NCBI GenBank assembly: GCA_037969115.1
Contig: JBBKWQ010000374.1
Coordinates: 1 to 36,255, forward strand
Reading direction: 5' to 3'
DNA: 36,255 nt
Source: JBBKWQ01 sp037969115
GTDB lineage: Bacteria > Actinomycetota > Acidimicrobiia > Acidimicrobiales > Ilumatobacteraceae
Shown: piece by piece, positions 9,801-17,002 of the stretch
How the letters are laid out: the number at the start of each line of letters is the position of its first letter
Position numbering within the stretch: position 1 is the stretch's first letter
Position numbers and translations under genes: made by a program
The notes under the pieces: model-generated
Database searches by the model: none
The model's input: only the letters and a program-made list of their open reading frames with translations
What the model was told of the DNA's origin: nothing

Positions 9801-10459
9801 ACCGTGGCGTCGGGCGCGACGACCACGCGAGCACCGGTGAGATGCGCTCGCCAGCACAGATCGACGTCGTCGCCGAAGAAGTTGATCGCGGGGTCGTAAC
9901 CGCCGAGCAGCCTGAAGAGATCGGCGCGGAACAGCAGGCATGCCGATGGCAGCACGAAGACGTCTCGCACAGCGTCGTGCTGCTCCTGGTCGACCTCGCC
10001 GGGCTCCACGAGCGGGTCGACCTCGCCGAACCGGTCGAGTCCGAGTCCGACGTGCTGGAGCGTGCGCGGTGAATCCCATTCGGTGAGCTTCGGACCGATG
10101 ACGCCGGCATTCGACCGGTACAGCTCGGCCACCATCGTGCGCACCGCGGACGGCTCGGGCGCGATGTCGTCATGGCAGAGCAGGAAGAACCCGTTGTCGC
10201 CCTCGACGAGGCGGAGGACCTCGTTCACGGCCGGGCCGAAGCCGGGGTTGTGGCCCAACGACCGAACGAACGCGCCTGGCAACACCGCTCGAATGCGGTC
10301 ACCTGTGTGGGCGACCGCGTCGTCGTCGTGGTCGCTTGAGGTCACCAAGAACAGGGTGCGGAAGTTCGGATAGTCCTGCGCGGCGAGGGCCCGCAGTGTC
10401 TCCTCGAACCAATCTCCCGGTTCATGGACCACGACAACGGCCACCACCGAAGGTGCCAT
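6875..10459 (-). CDS. Giant GT2 glycosyltransferase with polytopic membrane domain
   Basis: About 1194 residues. An N-terminal GT-A domain (about 1-250) shows VVAVVVVHEPGDW, LGHNPGFGPAVNE, the DXD-like CHDDIAPEP and the acceptor-side motif FFGDDVDLCWRAH, as in rhamnosyl- and galactofuranosyl-type GT2 enzymes. About a dozen membrane helices follow (roughly 265-760), then an extracytoplasmic stretch, one more helix near 1015, and an acidic, Asp/Gly/Pro-rich C-terminal tail. It probably transfers a sugar from a nucleotide or lipid donor to an envelope polymer. Start: ATG at 10459 with GGAG 12 nt upstream; a GTG at 10477 (TAGCCT 9 nt upstream) is a fair alternative. It is translationally coupled to DUF5719 and divergent from the flippase gene. 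Donor and acceptor cannot be read from sequence. Confidence 0.88.
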   Translation of the reverse strand: MAPSVVAVVVVHEPGDWFEETLRALAAQDYPNFRTLFLVTSSDHDDDAVAHTGDRIRAVLPGAFVRSLGHNPGFGPAVNEVLRLVEGDNGFFLLCHDDIAPEPSAVRTMVAELYRSNAGVIGPKLTEWDSPRTLQHVGLGLDRFGEVDPLVEPGEVDQEQHDAVRDVFVLPSACLLFRADLFRLLGGYDPAINFFGDDVDLCWRAHLTGARVVVAPDATVRHREALADRRPDLNQRTLQARHRMRALATLTGARRLFARSVQLVALTLVELVVGLFTGRFGEALASLRALIGMVPRTGSVIARRRLIRPQRQVPEREILGLQIRGSARLSSYLRGRETTTYVSEGTLVRRWRETSFGPLLAWFLVIAAFVIGSRTFINSGVPAVGEFLTFPSARDLMDSFRTGYDPRGFGSTSAAPTGYATLAGASAFALFRTDLAMTMSIVSLFLVGAIGAWRLATVFPVNRARIAAMVVYAATPLLPGLLGSGRWSVLLWYAALPWLVHLLRRSAGIETADPSSAERDLVDGIANIALRQRVRIVASLSLVLAIAIAFVPSIAVLWALVGVILAVATLLALGSWRTSGWLLGCTAVSIVVAFILNLPWSATWTWSHIVGADFAGGGEGIVKIATFDLTGMPFAVLALALYVPVVGAVAIARAWRLTWAVRAAGLVLSFGALAIFSDRGSSPVVLADPSMLYVPIVLGLAISAAAITGGFGTDVLGRGFGWRQPAAILANLCIVIGLVPAAIAIGAGDWDAPGTPLPVLLAAQLPANPESGDFRVLYVGDPRVVPGVPKAYRDGISYSVLDGGPLDFRDRWIVPDTELDDALIDALDLIAERSTLRAGLLLAPLGIKYVVVPKVDGASSTLADPVPVPGGLLESLDAQIDIGRTFGPPSLELFQNRSWIPVSAQLLGTSADESFAESDADLVRAQLSGVAPAFVGVLERGSAAETAMMPGVVHLAVAPSDDWTLTAKGSEIAARTGFGRTTAFDLDVPVEGPGDTVALVYNEPTGRNGWLFAQVVAWLFVAVAATSARTPFGRRRTGDVLDETLIDFGDEPDVDATAVVGSASVIGEVLGSPTGEIERPDLDGVLDDPDDRDDAPDPAGGGEIELEDVLDEASSDEVARLPGSPAITGSPPPGGNQPLPAARSPFPDGGSAGHTPGSDGASRRSLPFEPTDDDEAGLDDLIAGWADDEQGETQ

Positions 10460-10518
10460 ATTCAGGTCGGTCTCCACGATGTGCCGAGGCTAGCGGCGGG
10501 TTTCGTCAGGTCGAGGTC

Positions 10519-11898
10519 ATGCGGACAAGTTCCGCGTCGGCCCACGTCATCCCGGATAGCCTCCCCACCCTGGTCTCCGAACCTGCCGCTCCCCTTACGC
10601 GTCGAGCACCGCTGCCAGAAGGCACTGTGCCGGTCGCCGTCGCCCTGCTCATTGCGGGTGTTGCGACCTACGCGTTCTTCCGCGTCGGCAAGACAGCGCT
10701 CGGCGGCGAAGAGGAGTTCGCGCCGATCGCAGCGCTGTGGTTCGCCACCTTCTCACTGGCACCGGGCGTGTTCCTGCCGCTCGAACAAGAGCTCGGCAGA
10801 GCCCTGTCTCACCGCCGCGCCAACGGCGACGGCACTCGGCCCGTCGTGGTCAAGATCGTCAAACTCGGTGTGGCCCTCGCTGCAATCGTGCTCGTCGGCA
10901 TCCTCGTCACGAGCCCGTGGATCACGAAGCACTACTTCGACGGCAACTGGATCATGCTGATCGCGCTCGCCACGGCGTTCATCGGCTATGCCCCTGCGCA
11001 CCTCGCCCGCGGTGTCTGCTCCGGTTCTGGTCGCTTCCGTTCGTACGCACTCATCATGGGATCCGACGGTGTCGTACGAATCGCGCTGTGCGTCGCACTT
11101 GCCGTCGCCGGCATCACCGCGGTCGGGCCGTATGCGTTCGCCGTTGCCTTGGCGCCGCTCTTGGCCGTCGGTTACGTCGCGTTCCGGGGTGACCTCGGCA
11201 CCGACGACGGTCCACCTGCCGACTGGCAGGAGGTCACGCCGAATCTCGGCTGGCTGCTGGTCGGGTCGATCTGTGCCGCCGGCCTCCTGAACGCCGGCGT
11301 CGTGGCCGCCCAGCTGCTGTCGAACGACGACGAGAAGGCGCTCGTCACTCAGTTCGGATACGGCGTGCTGCTCGCCCGAATCCCGCTGTTCATGTTCCAG
11401 GCCGTGCAGGCGGCGTTGCTGCCGCGTCTCGCCCAGCTTGCCGCACGAAACGAGCTCGACGAGTTCCGGTCCGGTCTGATTCGACTGATGCAACTCGTGA
11501 TCGTCGTCGGCGTCGTCGGCACGCTCGGCGCGTTCCTCATCGGTCCCTTCGTCATCAAGACCGTGTACGACGCTGATCTCGGTGGCAGGACACTCGCGAT
11601 GTTGGCCCTGTCGAGCGCCTGTTACATGCTCGGTCTCGCCACCGCCCAAGCGGTCATTGCCCTGCAGGGACACGCACTGGTCGCCGTGGGATGGTTCATC
11701 GGTGTGGTGACGTTCTTGGTCACCACCTGGTTGTCGAGTGACCTGCTGTTCCGCCGAATCGAGATCGGACTCCTGGCGTCGAGCGTCGCCTCCATGGTGT
11801 GTTTCGGCGCGATGTTGCGCTGGAAGCTCCAGTCGGGTGCCGAACCGAGTCCCGGATCGGTGATGGATGCCATCACCGACATGCCGCTCGAGTCGTGA
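10519..11898 (+). CDS. Wzx/MurJ-type polysaccharide flippase (MOP superfamily)
   Basis: A 459-residue polytopic protein with about 12 hydrophobic helices and short charged loops. The pattern TYAFFRVGKTALGGEEEFAPIAALW in two adjacent helices resembles the COG2244 polysaccharide export/MOP flippases, but the sequence is divergent. Such proteins move undecaprenyl-linked oligosaccharides across the membrane. The ATG at 10519 is preferred because in-frame sequence further upstream runs into the divergent GT2 gene and looks non-coding. The preceding GGTCGAGG is a weak ribosome site. The gene converges with gmd (9 bp between stops). Placement between a GT2 and nucleotide-sugar genes supports export of a glycan precursor. 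Which glycan is inference. Confidence 0.78.
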   Translation: MRTSSASAHVIPDSLPTLVSEPAAPLTRRAPLPEGTVPVAVALLIAGVATYAFFRVGKTALGGEEEFAPIAALWFATFSLAPGVFLPLEQELGRALSHRRANGDGTRPVVVKIVKLGVALAAIVLVGILVTSPWITKHYFDGNWIMLIALATAFIGYAPAHLARGVCSGSGRFRSYALIMGSDGVVRIALCVALAVAGITAVGPYAFAVALAPLLAVGYVAFRGDLGTDDGPPADWQEVTPNLGWLLVGSICAAGLLNAGVVAAQLLSNDDEKALVTQFGYGVLLARIPLFMFQAVQAALLPRLAQLAARNELDEFRSGLIRLMQLVIVVGVVGTLGAFLIGPFVIKTVYDADLGGRTLAMLALSSACYMLGLATAQAVIALQGHALVAVGWFIGVVTFLVTTWLSSDLLFRRIEIGLLASSVASMVCFGAMLRWKLQSGAEPSPGSVMDAITDMPLES

Positions 11899-11907
11899 CG
11901 CTCGCTC

Positions 11908-12900
11908 CTACAGCGCGATGCCGGCCTTGCGCGCTTCGATCTCGAGATCGTTGGCGACCATCATCTTGATGAGTTCGGGGAAACCGACTTCGGGCTCCCA
12001 GCCGAGCTCCTTGCGCGCCTTGGACGAGTCGCCGATCAGCAGGTCGACCTCGGCCGGCCGCATGAACTTGGGGTCTTGGCGCACGAAACGCTCCCAATCG
12101 TCGATTCCGACCTCGCTGAAGGCGCGTCGGACCAGCTCCTCGATGGAATGGGTCTCGCCGGTCGAAATGACGAAGTCGTCGGGCTCGTCCTGTTGCAGCA
12201 TCAGCCACATCGCCTTGACGTAGTCGCCTGCGTAACCCCAGTCACGCTTGGTGTCGAGCGTGCCCATCACCAGTTCGTGCTGGAGCCCGAGCTTGATACG
12301 CGCGGCCGCGTTGGTCACCTTTCGGGTGACGAACTCGATGCCGCGTTTGGGACCTTCATGGTTGAAGAGGATGCCCGAGCAGGCGTACAACCCGTAGCTC
12401 TCCCGGTAGTTGACAGTGATGTCGTGCCCGAAGACCTTGGCGCAACCGTACGGGCTGCGCGGGTGGAACGGGGTCTTCTCGGTCTGTGGTGTTTCGCGCA
12501 CCTTGCCGAACATCTCCGACGAGGAGGCCTGGTAGAACCGGATCGGATTGTTCTGGGTGCCACCGACCATGCGAATCGCTTCCAGCATGCGCAAGACACC
12601 GAGTCCGGTGATGTTGGCGGTGAGCTCGGCCTGGTTGAAGCTGAGCGCGACGAACGAGATCGCACCGAGGTTGTACACCTCGTCGGGCTGTGACAACTCG
12701 AGCGCCGCGACGAGCGACGGGAGATCGGCGAGATCGCCCGGAATCGTCTCGATGAACGGCATCTCTTCGAGCAGCTGGGCCACGCGGGGATTGCTCTGCC
12801 CTTTGACCATGCCGTAGACGTCGTAGCCCTGGGCGTGCAGGAACGCGGCCAGGTGTTGGCCATCCTGACCGGTGATCCCGGTGATGAAGGCACGTGGCAT
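11908..12900 (-). CDS. gmd: GDP-mannose 4,6-dehydratase
   Basis: A 330-residue extended SDR that converts GDP-D-mannose to GDP-4-keto-6-deoxy-D-mannose using bound NADP. Visible elements are the Gly-rich FITGITGQDGQHLA near residue 5, NLGAISFVALSF, the catalytic ASSSEMFG segment (Ser/Glu acid-base pair), YGCAK with the Tyr/Lys near 150, and LFNHEGPKRG with FVTRKV for GDP-sugar binding. Length is close to the family norm of 320-370. ATG at 12900 has GGGAGA upstream at good spacing. Its product feeds fcl at 22368, about 9.5 kb away on the other strand. Divergent from the GT4 gene at 13062 across a 161-bp gap. Confidence 0.96.
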   Translation of the reverse strand: MPRAFITGITGQDGQHLAAFLHAQGYDVYGMVKGQSNPRVAQLLEEMPFIETIPGDLADLPSLVAALELSQPDEVYNLGAISFVALSFNQAELTANITGLGVLRMLEAIRMVGGTQNNPIRFYQASSSEMFGKVRETPQTEKTPFHPRSPYGCAKVFGHDITVNYRESYGLYACSGILFNHEGPKRGIEFVTRKVTNAAARIKLGLQHELVMGTLDTKRDWGYAGDYVKAMWLMLQQDEPDDFVISTGETHSIEELVRRAFSEVGIDDWERFVRQDPKFMRPAEVDLLIGDSSKARKELGWEPEVGFPELIKMMVANDLEIEARKAGIAL

Positions 12901-13061
12901 GAGCAGAATCTCCCTGTTCGTTCGAAACGCGATGAGGCCGGAGGGCGACAACCGCTCGGCCGAGTCTACGGCCGGGTAGCGTTGGAGAGGCTGAACCGCA
13001 GACGCGGCCATGCGACCTTCCCCATGACCGCACACAACCTTTCACCAGCAGTTCGGAACCG

Positions 13062-14165
13062 ATGATGCCGCTCAGAATTGCTCTCGATACCGGCCCGCTC
13101 CATGGTCATCTCACCGGAGTCGGCGTTGCCGTCACACAGCTCGTCGATGCGCTCGATCAGCGAGACGACATCGAGCTCGCCCGGTACGTACTGAGCTTTC
13201 GGGCCCAGATCGAGAAGAACGAGCAGCGGCTTCGCCTCCCCGCCGCCCTTGCCACCAGGGTCTGGGGGATGGCCGATGTGCCGAAGGTCGACCGTTGGCT
13301 ACCCGATGTCGACCTGGTGCACGGCACCAACTACGTCGTGCCGCCCACGCGACGGCCCGCCGTCGTCACGGTGTACGACTGCTGGTTCCTCGCGCATCCC
13401 GACCAAGCGGCGCCTTCGGTGCGGCGCGCCGCGTCGCTGCTGCGACGAGCCGTGCAGCGAGGCGCACACGTGCACACCAGCTCGGCGGCGACCGCAGACC
13501 AGGTCCGACAACACCTCGGCACCGATCGGGTATCGGTCGTGCACCTCGGTCCGCCGGCCGCTCGAGCCGCCGAGGCCGCAACCGCGCCGGACGGCATCGC
13601 GCTCGGACAGCAGTTCATCTTGTCGATCGGCACGCTCGAACGTCGCAAGGGGCTGCCATCGCTCGTTCGAGCGTTCGGCGAGATCGCGTCCGACCGAACC
13701 GATCTTCGCCTCGTACTGGCGGGCGTCGACGGCGACGACGGCGATGCGGTCGCACGAGCGGTCGACGCGATTCCACCGGAGGCACGACCTCGAGTCGTTC
13801 GAACCGGTGCAGTGAGCCCTGGCGAGAAGGCTTGGCTGCTCCGCAACGCAGCACTGCTCGCGTATCCGTCACTCGACGAAGGATTCGGATTCCCCGTGCT
13901 CGAAGCGCAGTCGGCCAGCCTGCCGGTCGTCGCGACTGCGGTCGGTTCGCTGCGCGAGATCGGCGGCGACGGCGTTGCATTCGTCGATGGCCACGACCAC
14001 GCCGATCTGGCGACACAACTCGTGAACGTGCTCGACAACGGCACGACGCGTCTCGGACTCATCGAGGCCGGACATCGCAACGTGCAGCGGTTCTCGTGGC
14101 GCCGCACCGCGGACGAACTCGTCACCCTGTACACACGTGTGGTCGACGAGGCGACGACGATGTGA
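13062..14165 (+). CDS. GT4-family glycosyltransferase
   Basis: A 367-residue GT-B enzyme. The N-terminal domain carries the acceptor-side loop DTGPLHGHLTGVGVAV and VHGTNYVVPP; the C-terminal donor domain carries LSIGTLERRKG (phosphate-binding Lys region) and the EX7E motif in DEGFGFPVLEA, followed by LPVVATAVGSLREIGGDGV. It resembles mannosyl- and rhamnosyltransferases of the GT4 type that use nucleotide sugars. ATG at 13062 is followed at once by a second ATG at 13065; either could serve. Its stop overlaps the cofD start by 4 nt (GTGA), so the two are translationally coupled although the pathways seem unrelated. Donor sugar is not readable. Confidence 0.88.
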   Translation: MMPLRIALDTGPLHGHLTGVGVAVTQLVDALDQRDDIELARYVLSFRAQIEKNEQRLRLPAALATRVWGMADVPKVDRWLPDVDLVHGTNYVVPPTRRPAVVTVYDCWFLAHPDQAAPSVRRAASLLRRAVQRGAHVHTSSAATADQVRQHLGTDRVSVVHLGPPAARAAEAATAPDGIALGQQFILSIGTLERRKGLPSLVRAFGEIASDRTDLRLVLAGVDGDDGDAVARAVDAIPPEARPRVVRTGAVSPGEKAWLLRNAALLAYPSLDEGFGFPVLEAQSASLPVVATAVGSLREIGGDGVAFVDGHDHADLATQLVNVLDNGTTRLGLIEAGHRNVQRFSWRRTADELVTLYTRVVDEATTM

Positions 14166-15115
14166 ACGTCGCTGTCCTGTCGGGTGGCGTCGGCGCAGCT
14201 CGATTCCTGCGCGGCCTCCTCATGGTCGTCGAGCCCAGCATGGTGACCGCAGTGGTGAACACGGCGGACGACACCGTGATGCATGGCCTCTCGATCTCGC
14301 CCGACCTCGACACCATCGTCTACACGCTCGCGAACGCGATCGACCCTGATCGGGGATGGGGGCTTGCCGGCGAGACCTGGACCGCAATGGGCGCACTCTC
14401 GCGGTACCAGGCAGTCAAGCCTGCAGAATCCGGCGCCGCCGAGACCTGGTTCAATCTGGGCGACCGTGACCTTGCGACGCACTTGTACCGCACGGCTCGC
14501 CTCGCAGAAGGCGCCACGGTCTCGACGGTTGCCGGCGAGATCGCGTCGGCGTGGGGCCTCGAGTTGAACATGGCACCGATGACCGACCAGCGGTTTCGCA
14601 CGGTGATCGAGTTGGCCAGCGGCGAACATGTCGGATTTCAGGACTACTTCGTGCGTCTCCGGCACAACGTGGCGGTGCGGTCCGTCGGATACGAGCACGA
14701 CGGTGCGGTCCTGAGTTCCGGTGCCCGCGCCGCGCTGGAATCGGCCGACGTGATCGTGATCGCGCCGTCGAACCCGATCGTGTCGATCGGTCCTGTTCGC
14801 GCCCTGCCCGATGTCGACGAGCTCCTCGCCGCACGACGAGAGTCGGTCGTCGCCGTCTCGCCGATCGTCGGCGGCGCGGCGATCAAGGGTCCCGCCGATC
14901 ACATGATGCGGGAGCTGGGCATCGACCCGTCGGTCGCAGGCGTGGCATCGTTGTATTCGAGCATCGCGGGCACCCTGGTCGTCGATCACGTCGACTCGGC
15001 CAGCGCGTCGCTCGTCGAGCAGGTCGGGATGCGTTGCGTCATCACCGCAACGGTGATGTCGACGCCGGCGATCGCGCGGTCGTTGGCCGAAGCCGTCCTG
15101 ACAGCTGCCGTCTGA
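14162..15115 (+). CDS. cofD: 2-phospho-L-lactate transferase (F420 biosynthesis)
   Basis: A 317-residue CofD/FbiA protein, which transfers a phospholactyl or phosphoenolpyruvyl group from its GDP-activated form to Fo, giving F420-0 or dehydro-F420-0. Family marks: the N-terminal VAVLSGGVGAARFLRGL, VVNTADD, HGLSISPDLDTI with the metal-binding Asp, WFNLGDRDLATHL, and the late IAPSNPIVSIGPV and VSPIVGGAAIKGPA loops. The start is the GTG at 14162 overlapping the GT4 stop. The same frame stays open far upstream, but that part is a shadow of the glycosyltransferase. No cofE/fbiB, cofC or fbiC lies in the window, so the rest of the pathway must be elsewhere. Confidence 0.95.
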   Translation: MNVAVLSGGVGAARFLRGLLMVVEPSMVTAVVNTADDTVMHGLSISPDLDTIVYTLANAIDPDRGWGLAGETWTAMGALSRYQAVKPAESGAAETWFNLGDRDLATHLYRTARLAEGATVSTVAGEIASAWGLELNMAPMTDQRFRTVIELASGEHVGFQDYFVRLRHNVAVRSVGYEHDGAVLSSGARAALESADVIVIAPSNPIVSIGPVRALPDVDELLAARRESVVAVSPIVGGAAIKGPADHMMRELGIDPSVAGVASLYSSIAGTLVVDHVDSASASLVEQVGMRCVITATVMSTPAIARSLAEAVLTAAV

Positions 15116-15220
15116 ACCCGGGGCGTCACGAGGATCGACGAGAAATTCGTCGCCGATCGCACTGCCCCTCGCATCGCGCCGGTTCCGTGGCGCGGGCCGG
15201 CGAGCCGGTGTAGTGCGATG

Positions 15221-15254
15221 TTGTGTCCGGCTACCATATGGAATAGCATATGGT
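15221..15254 (+). promoter_or_regulatory. mazEF promoter with overlapping perfect palindromic operator
   Basis: TTGTGT (15221-15226) and TAGCAT (15244-15249) are spaced by 17 bp as -35 and -10. The -10 ends 6 nt before the ATG at 15256, which predicts a leaderless mRNA. An 8-bp perfect inverted repeat, ACCATATG (15233-15240) and CATATGGT (15247-15254) with a 6-bp spacer, covers the -10. This is the expected site for autorepression by the antitoxin dimer or the toxin-antitoxin complex. Confidence 0.65.
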
Positions 15255-15255
15255 C

Positions 15256-15501
15256 ATGGCTCGACGTGAAGTGCTCGTACAACTCGACGACGACCTCGTG
15301 GAAAAGCTTGATGCGTTGGCCACAGATCTCGGCACCAACCGATCCGAGCTGATGCGGCGCGGCGCGCAGGCCGTCCTGGATGCCGAAGGGCTTGCAGCGG
15401 CCGATCGTCAGCTCCGAGCGGGCTATCGCCGTCAGCCCGCCGAACCAGCGCTCGTCCAGTCGGCGCGGCGACTTGCTGCCGAGACCGCTCCTGCGTGGTA
15501 G
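15256..15501 (+). CDS. Ribbon-helix-helix antitoxin of MazEF-type pair
   Basis: An 81-residue protein with an N-terminal ribbon-helix-helix DNA-binding fold. REVLVQLDDDLVEKLDALAT gives the strand and first helix, and GTNRSELMRRGAQAVL the second turn and helix. A charged tail of about 30 residues follows, which in such antitoxins wraps and neutralises the toxin. The ATG at 15256 is preferred over the one at 15250 because the latter lies inside the palindrome and upstream of the predicted transcript start. The stop overlaps the toxin start region (15495-15501). It is the RHH kind of antitoxin often paired with MazF in actinobacteria, not the AbrB-fold MazE of E. coli. Confidence 0.85.
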   Translation: MARREVLVQLDDDLVEKLDALATDLGTNRSELMRRGAQAVLDAEGLAAADRQLRAGYRRQPAEPALVQSARRLAAETAPAW

Positions 15502-15818
15502 CTCGCAACGACGTCTACTGGGCTGATCTCGGACCTCCCGCCGGCCGCCGCCCAGTTTGCGTGCTCACCCGAGACGCCGCAATAGCGGTGCTCACCTCTG
15601 TGACCTGCGCTCCCATCACACGGACCATTCGTGGAATCCGATCCGAAGTGGCTCTCGGCTCCGAGCACGGCCTACCCGAAGCGTGCGTCGTCACCTGCGA
15701 CAACATCATCACGATCCCTCTCGAAGATCTCGACGACGAGCCCGTCGGCCACCTCGACGAGACCACGCGGGCTCATCTCGACGAAGCTCTGCGTTACTCA
15801 CTCGACATCGTGTACTGA
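15495..15818 (+). CDS. mazF: MazF-family mRNA interferase toxin
   Basis: A 107-residue PemK/MazF toxin, a ribosome-independent endoribonuclease that cleaves mRNA at short motifs. Family signatures: NDVYWADLGPPAGRRPVCVL at the N-terminus (the conserved G-RP-V strand and loop), LTSVTCAPITRTIRGI with the catalytic-region Arg and Thr, and CVVTCDNIITIPLEDL near 65-80. GTG at 15495 overlaps the antitoxin stop by 7 nt, so synthesis is coupled. The module stands alone between cofD and a sugar-epimerase-like gene with no transposase or attachment site visible. It may be a stabilising or stress-response cassette. Cleavage specificity cannot be read from sequence. Confidence 0.93.
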   Translation: MVARNDVYWADLGPPAGRRPVCVLTRDAAIAVLTSVTCAPITRTIRGIRSEVALGSEHGLPEACVVTCDNIITIPLEDLDDEPVGHLDETTRAHLDEALRYSLDIVY

Positions 15819-15998
15819 CCGGCGGCGCCAACCGACACATTCTCGAGCGGTTCTCGACCGTTTGTCGTACTCCCGGCAAACGACCGGGTTGGTCGCCCGC
15901 CCTCGCCCGTGACATCGGCACGCGTCGCCGATCAGCAAGATTCAGGATCCGACGCCGATACCGGCCGAGCGACGGAATCGCGTGCCGACTCACCGCTG

Positions 15999-16898
15999 TC
16001 AGTGAAGCTGGGCGAGGCCGTCAGCCAGATCTGTCCACGGCGACCAACCCAGGTGGATCCGTGCCCGGACCGGGGACAATGCGAAACGATCGAGCGCCTC
16101 CGGTGCGACCGGCACCGACACCGGATCGACACCCCGTGTGCCTGCGATCGACGACCACAGGTCACGGATCGCGGTCTGGTTGCCCGTGCCGATGTTGACC
16201 AGCAACCCACTGCCCCGCGTGCCCGCTCGGTACAGGGCATCGACCACGTCGTCGACGAACACGAAGTCACGGGTTTGGCGACCATCGCCCTCGAACGTCG
16301 GCGCTGCTTTCGATACTGCGGCTTCCACGAACGCGGCGACGACGCCACCGTCGGGACGTTGACGCGACCCGTACACGTTGGCGAGCGCCAGCGCCGTGAA
16401 CTCCACTGCATACTGCTCGCGGAACACGCCGAACAGGTCGAGCACGGCACGACTCATGACCCCGCGTACCCCTCGCGGCTCGGTGTCACGTTCCTTGATG
16501 GGCAGGTCGCGCGCCGCTGGCCGGCCATACATCGAGCTCGCTGCGAGCGTGACGACGACCTTGTCGACGCCGTGGCGCCGTGCGGCATCGAGCACCGTCA
16601 ACGTACGAGCGATGCCGGCTGCGTGGTCGGTCGCAGCCGCCGGGCGGCGCGGCACTGCGGCGAGGAGGTACACGACCTGAGGGCGTCGCATCGCAAACAG
16701 CGAGTCGGCTTCGGGCGACCCCGCGTCGAGATGATGGATCTTGAGCTCGCCCGACATCGACCGCGCCGACGCGAGGTTGGCCAGCGAGCCGGTGGACAGG
16801 TCGTCGACGACGTCGACGCCGTGGCCTTCGGCGAGCAGCCGGTCGACCAGGTGCGACCCGAGAAAGCCCGCTCCACCAATCACCAGGGTTCGTTCCAT
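15999..16898 (-). CDS. NAD-binding SDR, epimerase-like, lacking catalytic Tyr/Lys
   Basis: A 299-residue extended SDR (NAD-dependent epimerase/dehydratase family). It has a sound Rossmann start (LVIGGAGFLGSHLVD), acidic VDVVDDLSTGSLANL, YLLAAVPRRP, ASSMYGRP, and the sugar-binding side FEGDGRQTRDFVFVDDVVDA near residue 220. Where its relatives have YxxxK, the sequence reads EPRGVRGVMSRAVLDLF, with Gly and Arg in the Tyr and Lys positions, so ordinary SDR hydride chemistry is doubtful. ATG at 16898 was chosen because the nucleotide-binding motif starts six residues later; GGTGG lies upstream. It is downstream of the nucleotidyltransferase at 17003, likely the same operon. It may be a non-catalytic sugar-nucleotide binder or use altered chemistry. 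Confidence 0.8.
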   Translation of the reverse strand: MERTLVIGGAGFLGSHLVDRLLAEGHGVDVVDDLSTGSLANLASARSMSGELKIHHLDAGSPEADSLFAMRRPQVVYLLAAVPRRPAAATDHAAGIARTLTVLDAARRHGVDKVVVTLAASSMYGRPAARDLPIKERDTEPRGVRGVMSRAVLDLFGVFREQYAVEFTALALANVYGSRQRPDGGVVAAFVEAAVSKAAPTFEGDGRQTRDFVFVDDVVDALYRAGTRGSGLLVNIGTGNQTAIRDLWSSIAGTRGVDPVSVPVAPEALDRFALSPVRARIHLGWSPWTDLADGLAQLH

Positions 16899-17002
16899 GA
16901 GGCCACCATCATGGCGCGAAGAGCACGGTGTCACGGTGCTCCTACCGCCTCCGATCACATCCGCTTCCGTCCGGATCGCTGGAAGGGATGCTGGACACGG
17001 GA

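Noticed and set aside
13295..14161. N-terminal extension of the cofD frame
   Set aside because: It is Arg-rich sequence out of phase with the GT4 gene. CofD family similarity begins only at the GTG at 14162.
15859..15882. CGTTTG/CAAACG inverted repeat downstream of mazF as a terminator
   Set aside because: Only 6 bp of stem with a 12-nt loop and no T-run; too weak to call.
15116..15998. MazEF region as a mobile island
   Set aside because: No transposase, integrase, terminal repeat or attachment duplication is visible on either side, and base composition looks like the neighbours.
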